DNA of 38,231 nucleotides, taken from positions 1-38,231 of the forward strand of contig JALGUG010000041.1 of the NCBI GenBank assembly GCA_029820995.1, written 5' to 3'. The DNA is from Candidatus Zipacnadia bacterium. Lineage in GTDB: Bacteria > Armatimonadota > Zipacnadia > JALGUG01. Positions 24,335 to 32,135 of the stretch are shown here, one piece after another. How positions within the stretch are numbered: the stretch's first letter is position 1; each line of letters begins with the position of its first letter. Both the position numbers and the translations under genes were made by a program. The notes under the pieces were generated by a model that was not told where the DNA came from, did not search any database, and saw only the letters and a list, made by a program, of their open reading frames with translations.

Positions 24335-26668
24335 TCAGCACACCGTCTCGAGTTCATCCTCCTCACCGTTCGGCGAGGTCGCCTCGAAGGTCACCTGCCC
24401 GTTCTCGACGGCCAACTGAACGTGATCGCCGGGTTTCAGGCTACCGTCACAAAGCGCTTCAGCCAGAGGCGTCTCGATGTCGCTCTCCACTTTGCGGCGC
24501 AGATCTCTTGGTCCGCCGCCCCGCACGTCGTAGTCGTCGGGCACGAGATGCGCCAAGAGCTCTTCTTTCCAGTGCAAGCGCACCTGATAGGGGAGCCGTC
24601 CCAGGTAAAGTTCGCAGACCCGGCGCAGTTCCGGGACGGTCAGGAAGTCGCAGACGGCGATGGTCAGCCGCGTGAACAGTTCGGGGCGGATCTGCTTGCG
24701 GATCGCCGCGATCATTTTGTCCACTTTGACCGTTGGCTGCTCGCGTTGGGCCAGGGTGTCGAAACCGATGTGGCGCTCTTTCATCACGGCCTCTGCCCCC
24801 AGGTTGGAGGTCATCAGGACCACCGAGTTACAGAAGTCGGCGGTCCGCCCGGTGGAGCGGTCCGTCAGACGACCGTCTTCCAGGATCTGCAGCAGGACGT
24901 TGAGCACCTCCGGGTGCGCCTTCTCCACCTCGTCGAGCAGGACGACGCAGTGGGGGCGGTGGCGCACCGGCTCGGTCAAGGCGCCGCCCTCCCCGTAGCC
25001 GACATAACCCGGAGGCGCGCCGACCAGCCGGGAGACGGTGTGGCGCTCCATGTACTCGCTCATGTCCAGCCGCACCATGGCTTGTTCGTCGCCGAACAGG
25101 CCTTCAGCGGTTGCTTTGGCCATCTCAGTTTTGCCGACATTGGTCGGGCCAGCCAGCAGCAGCGAGAGCGGCCGGGCAGGCTTGCTGTCCAGGCCGGCCA
25201 TGCCGGCCAGGTGGCGTGTCACCCCCTGAATCAGGACGTCTTTGGCCGCGTCCTGGCCGACGATGCGGCGGTCGAGCACCTCCCGGAGACGATTGATGCG
25301 CGTGGCCACGTCGGAGCTCATGGCGTCCACGGGGATGCCGGTGAGTTCGGCCACTAAGCCGCGCACGTCGGCTTCGGTGAGCCGGCGGTCACGCTCATCT
25401 TGATCGTTAGCCGCCAGCCGCACGGTGGCTGCTCCGATGTCGACCAGGTCAATGGCCTTATCCGGCTGATAGCGGTCATTGATGAACTGGTCCGCGAGCC
25501 GCGCCGCGGTCTCCAGCGCCTCGTCTACAATGTCCACATGGTGGAACTCCGCGTACGCCGGCCGCACCCCTTTCAGGATCTCAACGGTCTCAGCGGGCGT
25601 CGGCTCCGGGACATCCACACGGGTAAAGCGCCGGACGAAGGCGCGGTCCTTTTCGATCTGCAGGTAGTCTTCGGGCGTGGCGGCTGCGATGACTTGCAGC
25701 TCGCCGCGGGCAAGCAGAGGCTTGAGCATGTTGGCGGCGTCGAGCGTCTGGTTCTCCGCCGAGCCGGCGCCCAGGACCGTGTGCAGCTCGTCCAGGAACA
25801 TGATCACGTTGTTCTCGGGGCGGCTGGCTTCTTTCAGGATGCCTCGGAGTCGCTCTTCGAACTCACCGCGATACTTGGTGCCGGCCAGCAGTGTGCCCAT
25901 ATGCAAGGCAATGACGCGCTTGCCCTTCAAGCACGGGGGCACCTCGGCGGCCGCAATGGTCTTGGCCAAGCCGCCCTCCACCAAGGCCGATTTGCCGACG
26001 CCGGGCTCGCCGACCAGGACGACGTTGCGCTTGCGGCGGGACATCAGTCCGCGGATCAAGAGGTGAAGCTGCTGCTGGTAGCCGATGAGGACGTCGAGCT
26101 CCTGGGCGCGATAGGTCAAGTCGTCGCCGTACTCGTTGAGCAGCGGCGTGTCAGGGAACAGCTCGTCGAGTTGCGCCACGCCGGTTCCGCGGCAGACTTC
26201 GAGGGCCCGGCGCCAGAGGTCGTCGGGTGAGCGCTCAACGTAGTCCGCGAGCCAGCGGCGGATGCGGTGGTCCTGTAGGCAGGCGAGGAACAGGTCGGGC
26301 AGATCAATAGCGGTCCGGCCGCTGCGTTGGGCGAAGCGTCGCGCCTCGACGAACAGTATCTTCTGGTCCTGGGAGCCTTGGGAGCGATGCAGGACAACGC
26401 GGTTTGTGCGGCGATCGAAGCGAACGAACACGCGGTCGGCGCCGGCCTGTTTGAGCAGCTCATCCAGAGAGCGGGCCCGCTCGATCTCCCAGTCGCGCAG
26501 TAATCGGCCCAGCGGCGTCTCCTCCACACTAGCCTCGACGGTTCCCGCCAAGAGATGGATGGCGGTGAAGTTCATGTCGCCGCGCTCCACCTGGATGGTG
26601 TGGGCGTTCTGCAGCGCCGTCTGAGCCTTATCGGTGAACTCGAATTCCTTCTTCTCGTTGTCGGGCAT
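24335..26668 (-). CDS. ClpC/ClpA-type AAA+ unfoldase
   Basis: A 777-residue Hsp100 ATPase. A Clp N-domain (about 8-160) is followed by two AAA+ modules. Module 1 has Walker A GEPGVGKSA (220-228) and Walker B MFLDELH (Asp293, Glu294). Module 2 has Walker A GPTNVGKTE (507-515, with Asn for the usual Gly), Walker B VVLLDEVEKAHP (Asp579, Glu580) and the sensor region SNLGAEA. Between the modules only a short linker is present, so the ClpB coiled-coil M-domain is missing. IGF at 634-636 lies where ClpA, ClpC and ClpX have their ClpP-docking loop. It should unfold proteins and feed a ClpP-like peptidase, although none is encoded nearby. The ATG at 26668 follows CGAGGTACTACTGCA. Confidence 0.92.
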   Translation of the reverse strand: MPDNEKKEFEFTDKAQTALQNAHTIQVERGDMNFTAIHLLAGTVEASVEETPLGRLLRDWEIERARSLDELLKQAGADRVFVRFDRRTNRVVLHRSQGSQDQKILFVEARRFAQRSGRTAIDLPDLFLACLQDHRIRRWLADYVERSPDDLWRRALEVCRGTGVAQLDELFPDTPLLNEYGDDLTYRAQELDVLIGYQQQLHLLIRGLMSRRKRNVVLVGEPGVGKSALVEGGLAKTIAAAEVPPCLKGKRVIALHMGTLLAGTKYRGEFEERLRGILKEASRPENNVIMFLDELHTVLGAGSAENQTLDAANMLKPLLARGELQVIAAATPEDYLQIEKDRAFVRRFTRVDVPEPTPAETVEILKGVRPAYAEFHHVDIVDEALETAARLADQFINDRYQPDKAIDLVDIGAATVRLAANDQDERDRRLTEADVRGLVAELTGIPVDAMSSDVATRINRLREVLDRRIVGQDAAKDVLIQGVTRHLAGMAGLDSKPARPLSLLLAGPTNVGKTEMAKATAEGLFGDEQAMVRLDMSEYMERHTVSRLVGAPPGYVGYGEGGALTEPVRHRPHCVVLLDEVEKAHPEVLNVLLQILEDGRLTDRSTGRTADFCNSVVLMTSNLGAEAVMKERHIGFDTLAQREQPTVKVDKMIAAIRKQIRPELFTRLTIAVCDFLTVPELRRVCELYLGRLPYQVRLHWKEELLAHLVPDDYDVRGGGPRDLRRKVESDIETPLAEALCDGSLKPGDHVQLAVENGQVTFEATSPNGEEDELETVC

Positions 26669-26696
26669 TGCAGTAGTACCTCGTCTTGGTGCGGCC

Positions 26697-28316
26697 TTAT
26701 GCCAGAGCGGCTTCTGCGGCATGCTCCTGCCAGACGACGGTGATATCGGTGACGCGCTTACCTTGGAGGTCCGGCAGCATCTCATCCAGGTTGCCCCGGT
26801 TTTCGCGCAGCCGATCGCCCAGGGCCATGACGCGCTCGTCAATGGCGGCGTTGATGTGCTCCCAGCGCACCTTGCGCTTGCCGTTGTCAGCATCATGTGT
26901 GGCTTTCATGTTCGCCGTCTGCGCGACGCCATAGATCAAGGCGGGCGAGAGCATGTCGGGGAGGAAGACGTGGTGGTCTTCACCATCCACTTTGCACTCG
27001 ACCAACGGGCACGAGCGGTCCGTCAGCCGGTCGGCGGCGCGGAGACATGCCTCCTGGTGGTCATCGAGCTCGAGGCGTTCGAAGTGAACCTCCAGCACCT
27101 CGTGCACCTCGTCGGGTTGGAGGTATTCATATTTGAGCGTCGCGGTGAGGCGATGATCGTTGCGCAAGGCAAAGTCAATCTCCGCAGGGAGATTGGTTGT
27201 AATGGCCAGTACGACCGGAGCAGTCGGGTAGTGGTACCGCAAGTCATCAATCACGTTGAGCAGCGCCGAGGTGATGGCCTGGAGGGTCGAGCGGACCGAG
27301 GAGAACTCATGCTGGGTGCGACTGGTGGCGATGACGTCGCCCTCGTTGATCACCCACAGCACCGGGCGTTCCTGCGCCATCTCAGCCACATAGTAGCCAT
27401 CGGCCTTGACCGCACCCTCACTGCTGCCGAAGACGGGCTGACGATAGTGATGAGGAGCACGTTCCAGCAACAGACAGTCGGGTATCTGCTGGGCGGCCCA
27501 TTGCATGGAGTATGTCTTGCCCAAGCCGGTGACTCCCTGGCAAATGATGAAGATGGGGAAGCCCATCTTGTCTCGGTCGAGGAAGTCTTTCGGTCGGCTG
27601 AGCGGCTCGATGACATATTGCTCAACCTGCCGGCGCACTTTGTGACAACCGCCGAAGCGGAGCGCCCGCTGGACCCGCCCCTTGGCGTGGGATTCCTCAT
27701 CAATCTTCGGTGCGAGGGCGGCGGCAAGCCCGTGGCGGGAGCTGCCCAGGATGCGCGTGCCGCGGCCGAGCTTTCCGTTGATCGCGACCAGTGGCTGAGC
27801 CAACGTGACCCACTTGGTGCCGCCACTTTTGGCGCCCCAGTCCACTTTGGCACGTGTGCCAGTGTCGTCCAGGCCCAAGATGATGCCTTCTTCTTCGCAC
27901 TCAAATACGTTCGCGTCGGCCTCGATAGCCAAGGCCGAGGATGGATCGAGCCACACGGCCTGGCCCACAAAGGGGTCTTGGATGACCGGCTCGCCGTTTT
28001 CGCCGGTGAGAATGCTGACCCGGTCGTACTCCCCGCGGTGGGAGACGACAAGCGCGTTCTGCCCCGACAAGACCCGCTTGATCGGCACCAGCGTGTTTGG
28101 ACCCTTCTGCAAGTCGTCCAGCAGCTTGGCGAGCTGGGCGCGCTCCTTTTGACCGCGCGCATAGATTGCGTCGCATACGTCCAGCATCGTAGCGAACTGC
28201 TCAATGCTGTTGATCTGTGAGAGGATCGCTTTGCGCTCCCGAGCCTTCCGGGCGGCTTGCTCCTCCGTCATCTGCACATAGGCGATCAAGCGTTCGCCGA
28301 GGGGCTGGTCCGGCAT
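26697..28316 (-). CDS. ARC/Mpa-like AAA ATPase with N-terminal coiled coil and OB-like domains
   Basis: A 539-residue ATPase. Residues about 17-70 form a charged coiled coil (EEQAARKARERKAILSQI). Then come two beta-rich segments: FVGQAVWLDPSSALAIEA recalls the OB domain of ARC/Mpa, and EEEGIILGLDDTG...WVTLAQPL recalls its second OB domain. The AAA module has Walker A GVTGLGKT (261-268), a Walker B-like VLWVINEGD in which Asn replaces the usual Asp, and sensor-1-like AITTNLPAEIDFAL. ARC/Mpa rings unfold Pup-tagged proteins for the proteasome. Here the C-terminus is AAEAALA, without the HbYX docking tail. The ATG at 28316 has CTGGAGGTGTGTC upstream and overlaps the JAMM gene by 31 bases. Confidence 0.78.
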   Translation of the reverse strand: MPDQPLGERLIAYVQMTEEQAARKARERKAILSQINSIEQFATMLDVCDAIYARGQKERAQLAKLLDDLQKGPNTLVPIKRVLSGQNALVVSHRGEYDRVSILTGENGEPVIQDPFVGQAVWLDPSSALAIEADANVFECEEEGIILGLDDTGTRAKVDWGAKSGGTKWVTLAQPLVAINGKLGRGTRILGSSRHGLAAALAPKIDEESHAKGRVQRALRFGGCHKVRRQVEQYVIEPLSRPKDFLDRDKMGFPIFIICQGVTGLGKTYSMQWAAQQIPDCLLLERAPHHYRQPVFGSSEGAVKADGYYVAEMAQERPVLWVINEGDVIATSRTQHEFSSVRSTLQAITSALLNVIDDLRYHYPTAPVVLAITTNLPAEIDFALRNDHRLTATLKYEYLQPDEVHEVLEVHFERLELDDHQEACLRAADRLTDRSCPLVECKVDGEDHHVFLPDMLSPALIYGVAQTANMKATHDADNGKRKVRWEHINAAIDERVMALGDRLRENRGNLDEMLPDLQGKRVTDITVVWQEHAAEAALA

Positions 28317-29365
28317 GACACACCTCCAGTGAGAACCTGCTCAGCAGTACGATCGGGGACAACGGCGAGGCCTGGCTCGGCGACAACTTCGCCTCTCTGC
28401 CACGAGTAGAACATGTAGGCGGTGGTGCTGTCGTCCGTGCCGGCCACGTTGATAATCAGTGAGCCTTTCCAGGCCGCGGCCAGGCGATGACGAATCAGGC
28501 GCTTGTCGGTCGGCGAGATGGCCGCGACGCGGATATTCTGAGGGTCTTCCACGATGTGCGTGTGGTACACGCCGAGTAGAGGGAGCTCCTCGTTGACGAC
28601 CTCATCGAGCGCCTCGGGTGGCGCGGTGACGCTGGTCTCGTCGGCTTGTACCGTCGCGCTCAGAAGCGGGTGTGCTTTGAGCACAACGGTGAAGGCGCGT
28701 TGGATCTGGCAGTCGTAGAATAGGCGGCCGTGGAGCGTGCCCATGGCCTCTCGCTCGATGTCGCTGTGGACGTGCTCCTTGACCTGGTCGAAGGCGCTCT
28801 TGATGAATAGCTTGGCGCAGTTGCCGCGGGAGATCGTGCCGATGAGCTGGGCGGCTTCAATCAACTCGGTCAGCGGGCGGTGAGGCACGCCACTGAGCTT
28901 CCAGGTCCGATCAGTGACGCCACCGCTGAGGATGCGCAGGCCGCGCGCTGCGCGGGGCGCCACTTGGGGTGGGCTACCATCGAGACCGATCTGGTAGACA
29001 GCACGCGCTTTCTCATCGAGGCCCTCGTGCTGGATGATCTCAAGCCAACAATCCTGTGCGCTCCCCTCCAAGGCCTCACACTCAACGGGAATGGGCTGGC
29101 GGGTCACCAGGTGCCCGTTCACGTGCACACAGGCCAGCAGCGCGGCGACCTCGTCGGGCTGGTCGGGCGTGACCAGCGGCACCACTGTTGCTTCGCTTTC
29201 GCCGTCGCAGGGCACGAGGGGCAGGGCGATCAGCGCTTGCTCGGTGGCCAGAGGCTCCAGGGCGTACTTGGGCACCGGCCGGCGGAATTGCCGCTTGTCG
29301 GGTCCTCCGGTAAAGGCAAACGTGAGGTACTGCTGCATCGGTGCTTTCTCCGGCGACGCCGCCAT
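28286..29365 (-). CDS. JAMM (JAB/MPN) metalloprotease with N-terminal extension
   Basis: A 359-residue protein. The C-terminal half (about 185-345) is a JAMM domain: Glu206 in EAMGTLHGRL (E-x2-G-x-L-x-G), His268 and His270 in GVYHTHIVED, and Ser284/Asp287 in ISPTD give a complete zinc and catalytic set. The N-terminal 180 residues are of unknown fold, with strands and no recognisable motif. Such enzymes deconjugate or process Ub-like tails. The ATG at 29365 follows AAGAGGGGACTCAA. It overlaps the ARC-like ATPase gene downstream, suggesting deubiquitination coupled to unfolding, in the manner of Rpn11 in the 26S proteasome (analogy only). Confidence 0.87.
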   Translation of the reverse strand: MAASPEKAPMQQYLTFAFTGGPDKRQFRRPVPKYALEPLATEQALIALPLVPCDGESEATVVPLVTPDQPDEVAALLACVHVNGHLVTRQPIPVECEALEGSAQDCWLEIIQHEGLDEKARAVYQIGLDGSPPQVAPRAARGLRILSGGVTDRTWKLSGVPHRPLTELIEAAQLIGTISRGNCAKLFIKSAFDQVKEHVHSDIEREAMGTLHGRLFYDCQIQRAFTVVLKAHPLLSATVQADETSVTAPPEALDEVVNEELPLLGVYHTHIVEDPQNIRVAAISPTDKRLIRHRLAAAWKGSLIINVAGTDDSTTAYMFYSWQRGEVVAEPGLAVVPDRTAEQVLTGGVSCRTSPSANA

Positions 29366-29441
29366 TTGAGTCCCCTCTTTCCGCTTTCTACTCCTTCAAA
29401 CGCCCTTATGCTGCTCGGTCTTACAGAGCACTGAGCGCCCC

Positions 29442-29493
29442 GGGGAGCCGGGAACCTGCGCCGCCCGGGAAGGAGGCCGGCGCCCGGCTCCCC
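29442..29493 (-). promoter_or_regulatory. intra-operon hairpin between Ub-like and JAMM genes
   Basis: GGGGAGCCGGG (29442-29452) and CCCGGCTCCCC (29483-29493) form a perfect 11-bp stem around a GC-rich 30-base loop. It lies in the largest gap (136 bases) within the middle of the cluster. No T-run follows in either direction. It may be an RNA processing or stability element, or a leaky terminator that sets the dose of the tag-conjugating genes above the ATPase genes. Confidence 0.6.
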
Positions 29494-29501
29494 AAGGGAG
29501 G

Positions 29502-29831
29502 TCAGTTGCCGGTGAGCTCGGGCGCGAGCGTGAGGTCCACGCTTGGCTGCTCGCCCAGGCCGACACCGGAATCGCTCAAGGCGTTTCCCAGCGTCTGACC
29601 GGGGTCGAGGCGCACGGACGTGCTTCCATCGTCCGGCGGCCGCGCGTAGACGCCATAGGTCCCGCTCGGCAAGCCCAGTGCCGGCGCGTCGGCGGCGATT
29701 TCGGAGACCTTCAGGTCTCGGTCAATCGCGGCCGTGGCGATGAGCTTGCCCGACTCGTCATGGATTCGGGCCTCAATTTCGTCCACGTCCTGGGCGCCGA
29801 CTTCGTCGAACGGCTGATCGTATTTGCTCAC
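29502..29831 (-). CDS. ubiquitin-like (beta-grasp) protein, non-Gly C-terminus
   Basis: A 109-residue protein with a short acidic lead and then a beta-grasp-like order: strand EIEARIHD, turn, strand IATAAIDRDLKV, helix VSEIAADAPALG, strand GTYGVYARP, and SVRLDPGQTLGNALSDSG before the final strand VDLTLAPELTG. The pattern D-P-G-Q-T-L...G near the end recalls Ub-like domains of the YukD type. The chain ends Thr-Gly-Asn with no terminal Gly pair, so it may be a binding module or need trimming of the last residue. The GTG start at 29831 overlaps the upstream stop (GTGA). A Ub-like call rests on pattern and neighbours. Confidence 0.68.
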   Translation of the reverse strand: MSKYDQPFDEVGAQDVDEIEARIHDESGKLIATAAIDRDLKVSEIAADAPALGLPSGTYGVYARPPDDGSTSVRLDPGQTLGNALSDSGVGLGEQPSVDLTLAPELTGN

Positions 29832-30352
29832 CTTGGTTCACCTCCCGTTTTGGTGGATGTCCCGGCTGGCACAGGCTCTTTGTGCAGAGCCAGGAATTCT
29901 TCGGCGAGCGTTGAGCTGGTCAGGAGAGCCTTCACCAGCGGCGCGATCAGACGAGCCAGGTCGCTCAGCGTCGCCAGGCGCTCGGCGAACAAGGCGCTGT
30001 CGGTGGCCGGCATCTCGACCCCGAGGACTGCCCTGGCCGCCGTGAGCTCCAAGCGAAAGGGAGCTCGCAACTGCTCGTTGAGTCGCGTCACAAAGGCCTC
30101 ACACGCTCGCTGCCCGATCGGCTGCACCTCCTTCCCGAGCCGCTCCCGGGCCACAACCTCGACCAGAAGACGCAGCACGGACTCGTCGGCCTCGGCGACC
30201 AGCTTGCACCGCTGATTGCCGGCGAGCAGCGAAGCCGTCCAGCGCGGCGGCTGCTCGCGGACCTGCTTGAGGCCCTGCAAGGCACCGGAACGCGCCAGCA
30301 CCTGTGCAAGGCGGTCCACGACGTGACGTGCTGCGGTCGAAGTGTCCGTCAT
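29828..30352 (-). CDS. unknown helical protein of the cluster
   Basis: A 174-residue protein of mostly Ala/Leu/Arg-rich helices (HVVDRLAQVLARSGALQGL, LLVEVVARERLG, RLATLSDLARLIAPLVKAL) with no recognised motif. Its ATG at 30352 is one base after the E2 stop, and its stop overlaps the Ub-like start by four bases. It is therefore expressed in step with E2 and the Ub-like protein and may be their scaffold or adaptor. This is inference from position only. The C-terminus is flexible (PVPAGTSTKTGGEPR). Confidence 0.72.
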   Translation of the reverse strand: MTDTSTAARHVVDRLAQVLARSGALQGLKQVREQPPRWTASLLAGNQRCKLVAEADESVLRLLVEVVARERLGKEVQPIGQRACEAFVTRLNEQLRAPFRLELTAARAVLGVEMPATDSALFAERLATLSDLARLIAPLVKALLTSSTLAEEFLALHKEPVPAGTSTKTGGEPR

Positions 30353-30353
30353 G

Positions 30354-30986
30354 TCAGTCCACCTCCCGGTGCAGTACCCTGAGACCGGGCGCTCGGGGAG
30401 CCACAGGGCGCCGTGCCAGGTTGGCCAGGGGCAGCTCGAACTTGTGCTGGCGGGCGAAGAACTCGGAGGCGGCCGGATTCAGAGCATTCCGCGGCGCCAG
30501 CGAATAAGTGCCCGGCGTGAACACGAGGCAATCGGCCAGGTTTTCGAGCAGTTGGCGTACAGTCATGTCGCGCCGCCACTGGTCCACGATGCAGATGTTG
30601 TGGCCAATGGTGTGCGGGTGGGCAATCGTGGCTGAAAGGCCGACCATCACGACCTCCGGGCGTTGGTCCGGGTGGTCCGGCAGCCGAACCGCAACGTGGA
30701 CCGGACCTGCATCGAGGCCGACCATGCTGTCGTGGATCTTGGCAGCGCCCAGCCGTAGCAGTGCCCCAATGTTGCGCTCGCGAGCTAATCCGCTCAGCTC
30801 GTCGTCGGTGTATCGAACTGTAGGGATGTCGAGTTCGACGCCAAAGCACTGGTCGCCGGTCTGGGGCAAGCTGCCGTGTTGGGCCAGACGAACCGGACTG
30901 GAGGGATCGTTCGTCGCGGCCACGACGGACTCGAAGTGCCGACGCAGGTAGCTTTGCCGCTGGGCTTCAATGTTATCAGGTGTCAC
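30354..30986 (-). CDS. E2-like ubiquitin-conjugating enzyme (UBC fold)
   Basis: A 210-residue protein that looks like a working E2. The core runs VHVAVRLPDHPDQRPEVVMV (strands and the fP..yP..P-type loop), IAHPHTIGHNICIVDQW and the helix MTVRQLLENLADCL. It aligns with the eukaryotic E2 pattern HPN...G.ICLD...W....TI..VLLSI, which puts the catalytic cysteine at Cys132. The N-terminal 90 residues are longer than in ubiquitin E2s. The start is GTG at 30986, which follows GGGAGCTGAGTGGC and overlaps the E1 stop by 11 bases; the frame open to 31232 lies inside the E1 gene. It would accept an activated Ub-like protein from the neighbouring E1. Confidence 0.82.
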   Translation of the reverse strand: MTPDNIEAQRQSYLRRHFESVVAATNDPSSPVRLAQHGSLPQTGDQCFGVELDIPTVRYTDDELSGLARERNIGALLRLGAAKIHDSMVGLDAGPVHVAVRLPDHPDQRPEVVMVGLSATIAHPHTIGHNICIVDQWRRDMTVRQLLENLADCLVFTPGTYSLAPRNALNPAASEFFARQHKFELPLANLARRPVAPRAPGLRVLHREVD

Positions 30987-32130
30987 GCCACTCAGCTCCC
31001 AGCACCGCGGGTGCATCGCCGCGGAGCTCGTAATGGACCTGCCGGCGGCCCGCGCGGAAGGTGAGAATGGGCCACAGGGGCAGGCCGAGCGAGGCTGGAG
31101 TGCCGTCCGGCGGCAGGAGATCCTCCGTGATCTCCGTCGGCCCCCGCGCCGTGCCGATGACACTGGTTCCGCCACATTGAGGGCACTCGAAATGGCGCTG
31201 CATGGCCCACAAACGCTCCTCCACATGGCCACAGGGGCACTCCAGCCTCTGCTCGGTGTGCTCGAGGAGCAGTACGGGCTGCGCTCCCAGGTCCTCTTTC
31301 GCGCGCGCGAAGAATTGGCCCAGTGGGACCTCGCTATTTGCTGCGCAAACGTCGCGTTCGGCCAGCCACTGTGCCGGTCGGTGATCGCAATCCGGTGCCG
31401 CCGGGATGGTGCTGCGCCACACGCTGAGGCCGTTGGTCAGGTCGGCGCGAACCTCCACCGCCTCAGTGATCCGCCCGGTGATGAGGCCGGTCGCCATCTC
31501 CACAGCCAGCGCGCCGGCCAGCGCGCCGGCGCCGATGACGGCAATCGTGGGATCGGGATCGGGCAGGTTCAGCGGCCGCCCGGTGCAGCTTTCGCTCTCC
31601 AGCGAGTCCGGCAGCCCAAGGCAACGTGCGCAGGCCGCGTGCGGATCTGCCGGCCAAGCGCGAACGGCCACGCGGCGACCTCCGAGTCCGGTCGTGACCA
31701 TGGGCAACGATGCGAGCGTGGCCATTCGCGCCAGGAACAGCCGCGTGGCAGCTCGGTCTACACAATCAAGAATCACTGCTCCGCGCTGTGCGGCATACGC
31801 CCAGAAGCCCTGCCCGAGCCACTCGGCTCGGCCGACGAAGGCCACGGCGCGACAGTGCGGCAGCTTGTGGTTTCGGCGGCGGGCCAGCTCGGCCGCTTTG
31901 GGCGCGCCCGGCTCCGTGTAGGATGGCACCATAAGCGTGGTCTCGGTGATGATGTCGTCGTCAACAATGACACTGTCACCCACCGGGCAGGCCTCGCTAA
32001 GATGCGCTCCACTCATGCCTGCCCCGACGAGTATCAGGAGGGCGTGCTGGAGGCGATCGCCACCCGCTCTGCGGACGCGGTCTAGACGGTCGTTGCCATG
32101 GCGCACAATCTTGCGCAGATGCCGTCGCAC
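30976..32130 (-). CDS. E1-like (ThiF-family) enzyme with C-terminal zinc ribbon
   Basis: A 384-residue E1-like enzyme. LLILVGAGMSGAHLSE (nucleotide loop from Gly36), VIVDDDIITETTLM (acidic turn, Asp57-Asp59) and Lys78 in GAPKAAEL mark the adenylation domain. The usual Arg after the N-L pair is not present (TTLMVPSYT). DCVDRAATRLFLARM follows. Cys pairs AACARC and, at the C-terminus, CPCG...CPQCGG suggest zinc sites. The GTG at 32130 follows GGAGTAAGGACC and lies 5 bases after the FHA-RING stop; the frame open to 32214 overlaps that gene and is rejected. Placement directly before the E2 makes it that enzyme's probable partner. Confidence 0.82.
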   Translation of the reverse strand: MRRHLRKIVRHGNDRLDRVRRAGGDRLQHALLILVGAGMSGAHLSEACPVGDSVIVDDDIITETTLMVPSYTEPGAPKAAELARRRNHKLPHCRAVAFVGRAEWLGQGFWAYAAQRGAVILDCVDRAATRLFLARMATLASLPMVTTGLGGRRVAVRAWPADPHAACARCLGLPDSLESESCTGRPLNLPDPDPTIAVIGAGALAGALAVEMATGLITGRITEAVEVRADLTNGLSVWRSTIPAAPDCDHRPAQWLAERDVCAANSEVPLGQFFARAKEDLGAQPVLLLEHTEQRLECPCGHVEERLWAMQRHFECPQCGGTSVIGTARGPTEITEDLLPPDGTPASLGLPLWPILTFRAGRRQVHYELRGDAPAVLGAEWRDT

Positions 32131-32135
32131 GGTCC

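Noticed and set aside
23753..25357. Long open frame on the plus strand opposite the Clp-type ATPase
   Set aside because: It runs antisense to a gene with clear AAA+ motifs; its product is low in structure and rich in His, Arg and Gly, as expected from GC-rich antisense frames.
26634..28220. Long plus-strand open frame opposite the ARC-like ATPase
   Set aside because: Antisense shadow of a gene with Walker motifs, a good ribosome-binding site and operon overlaps.
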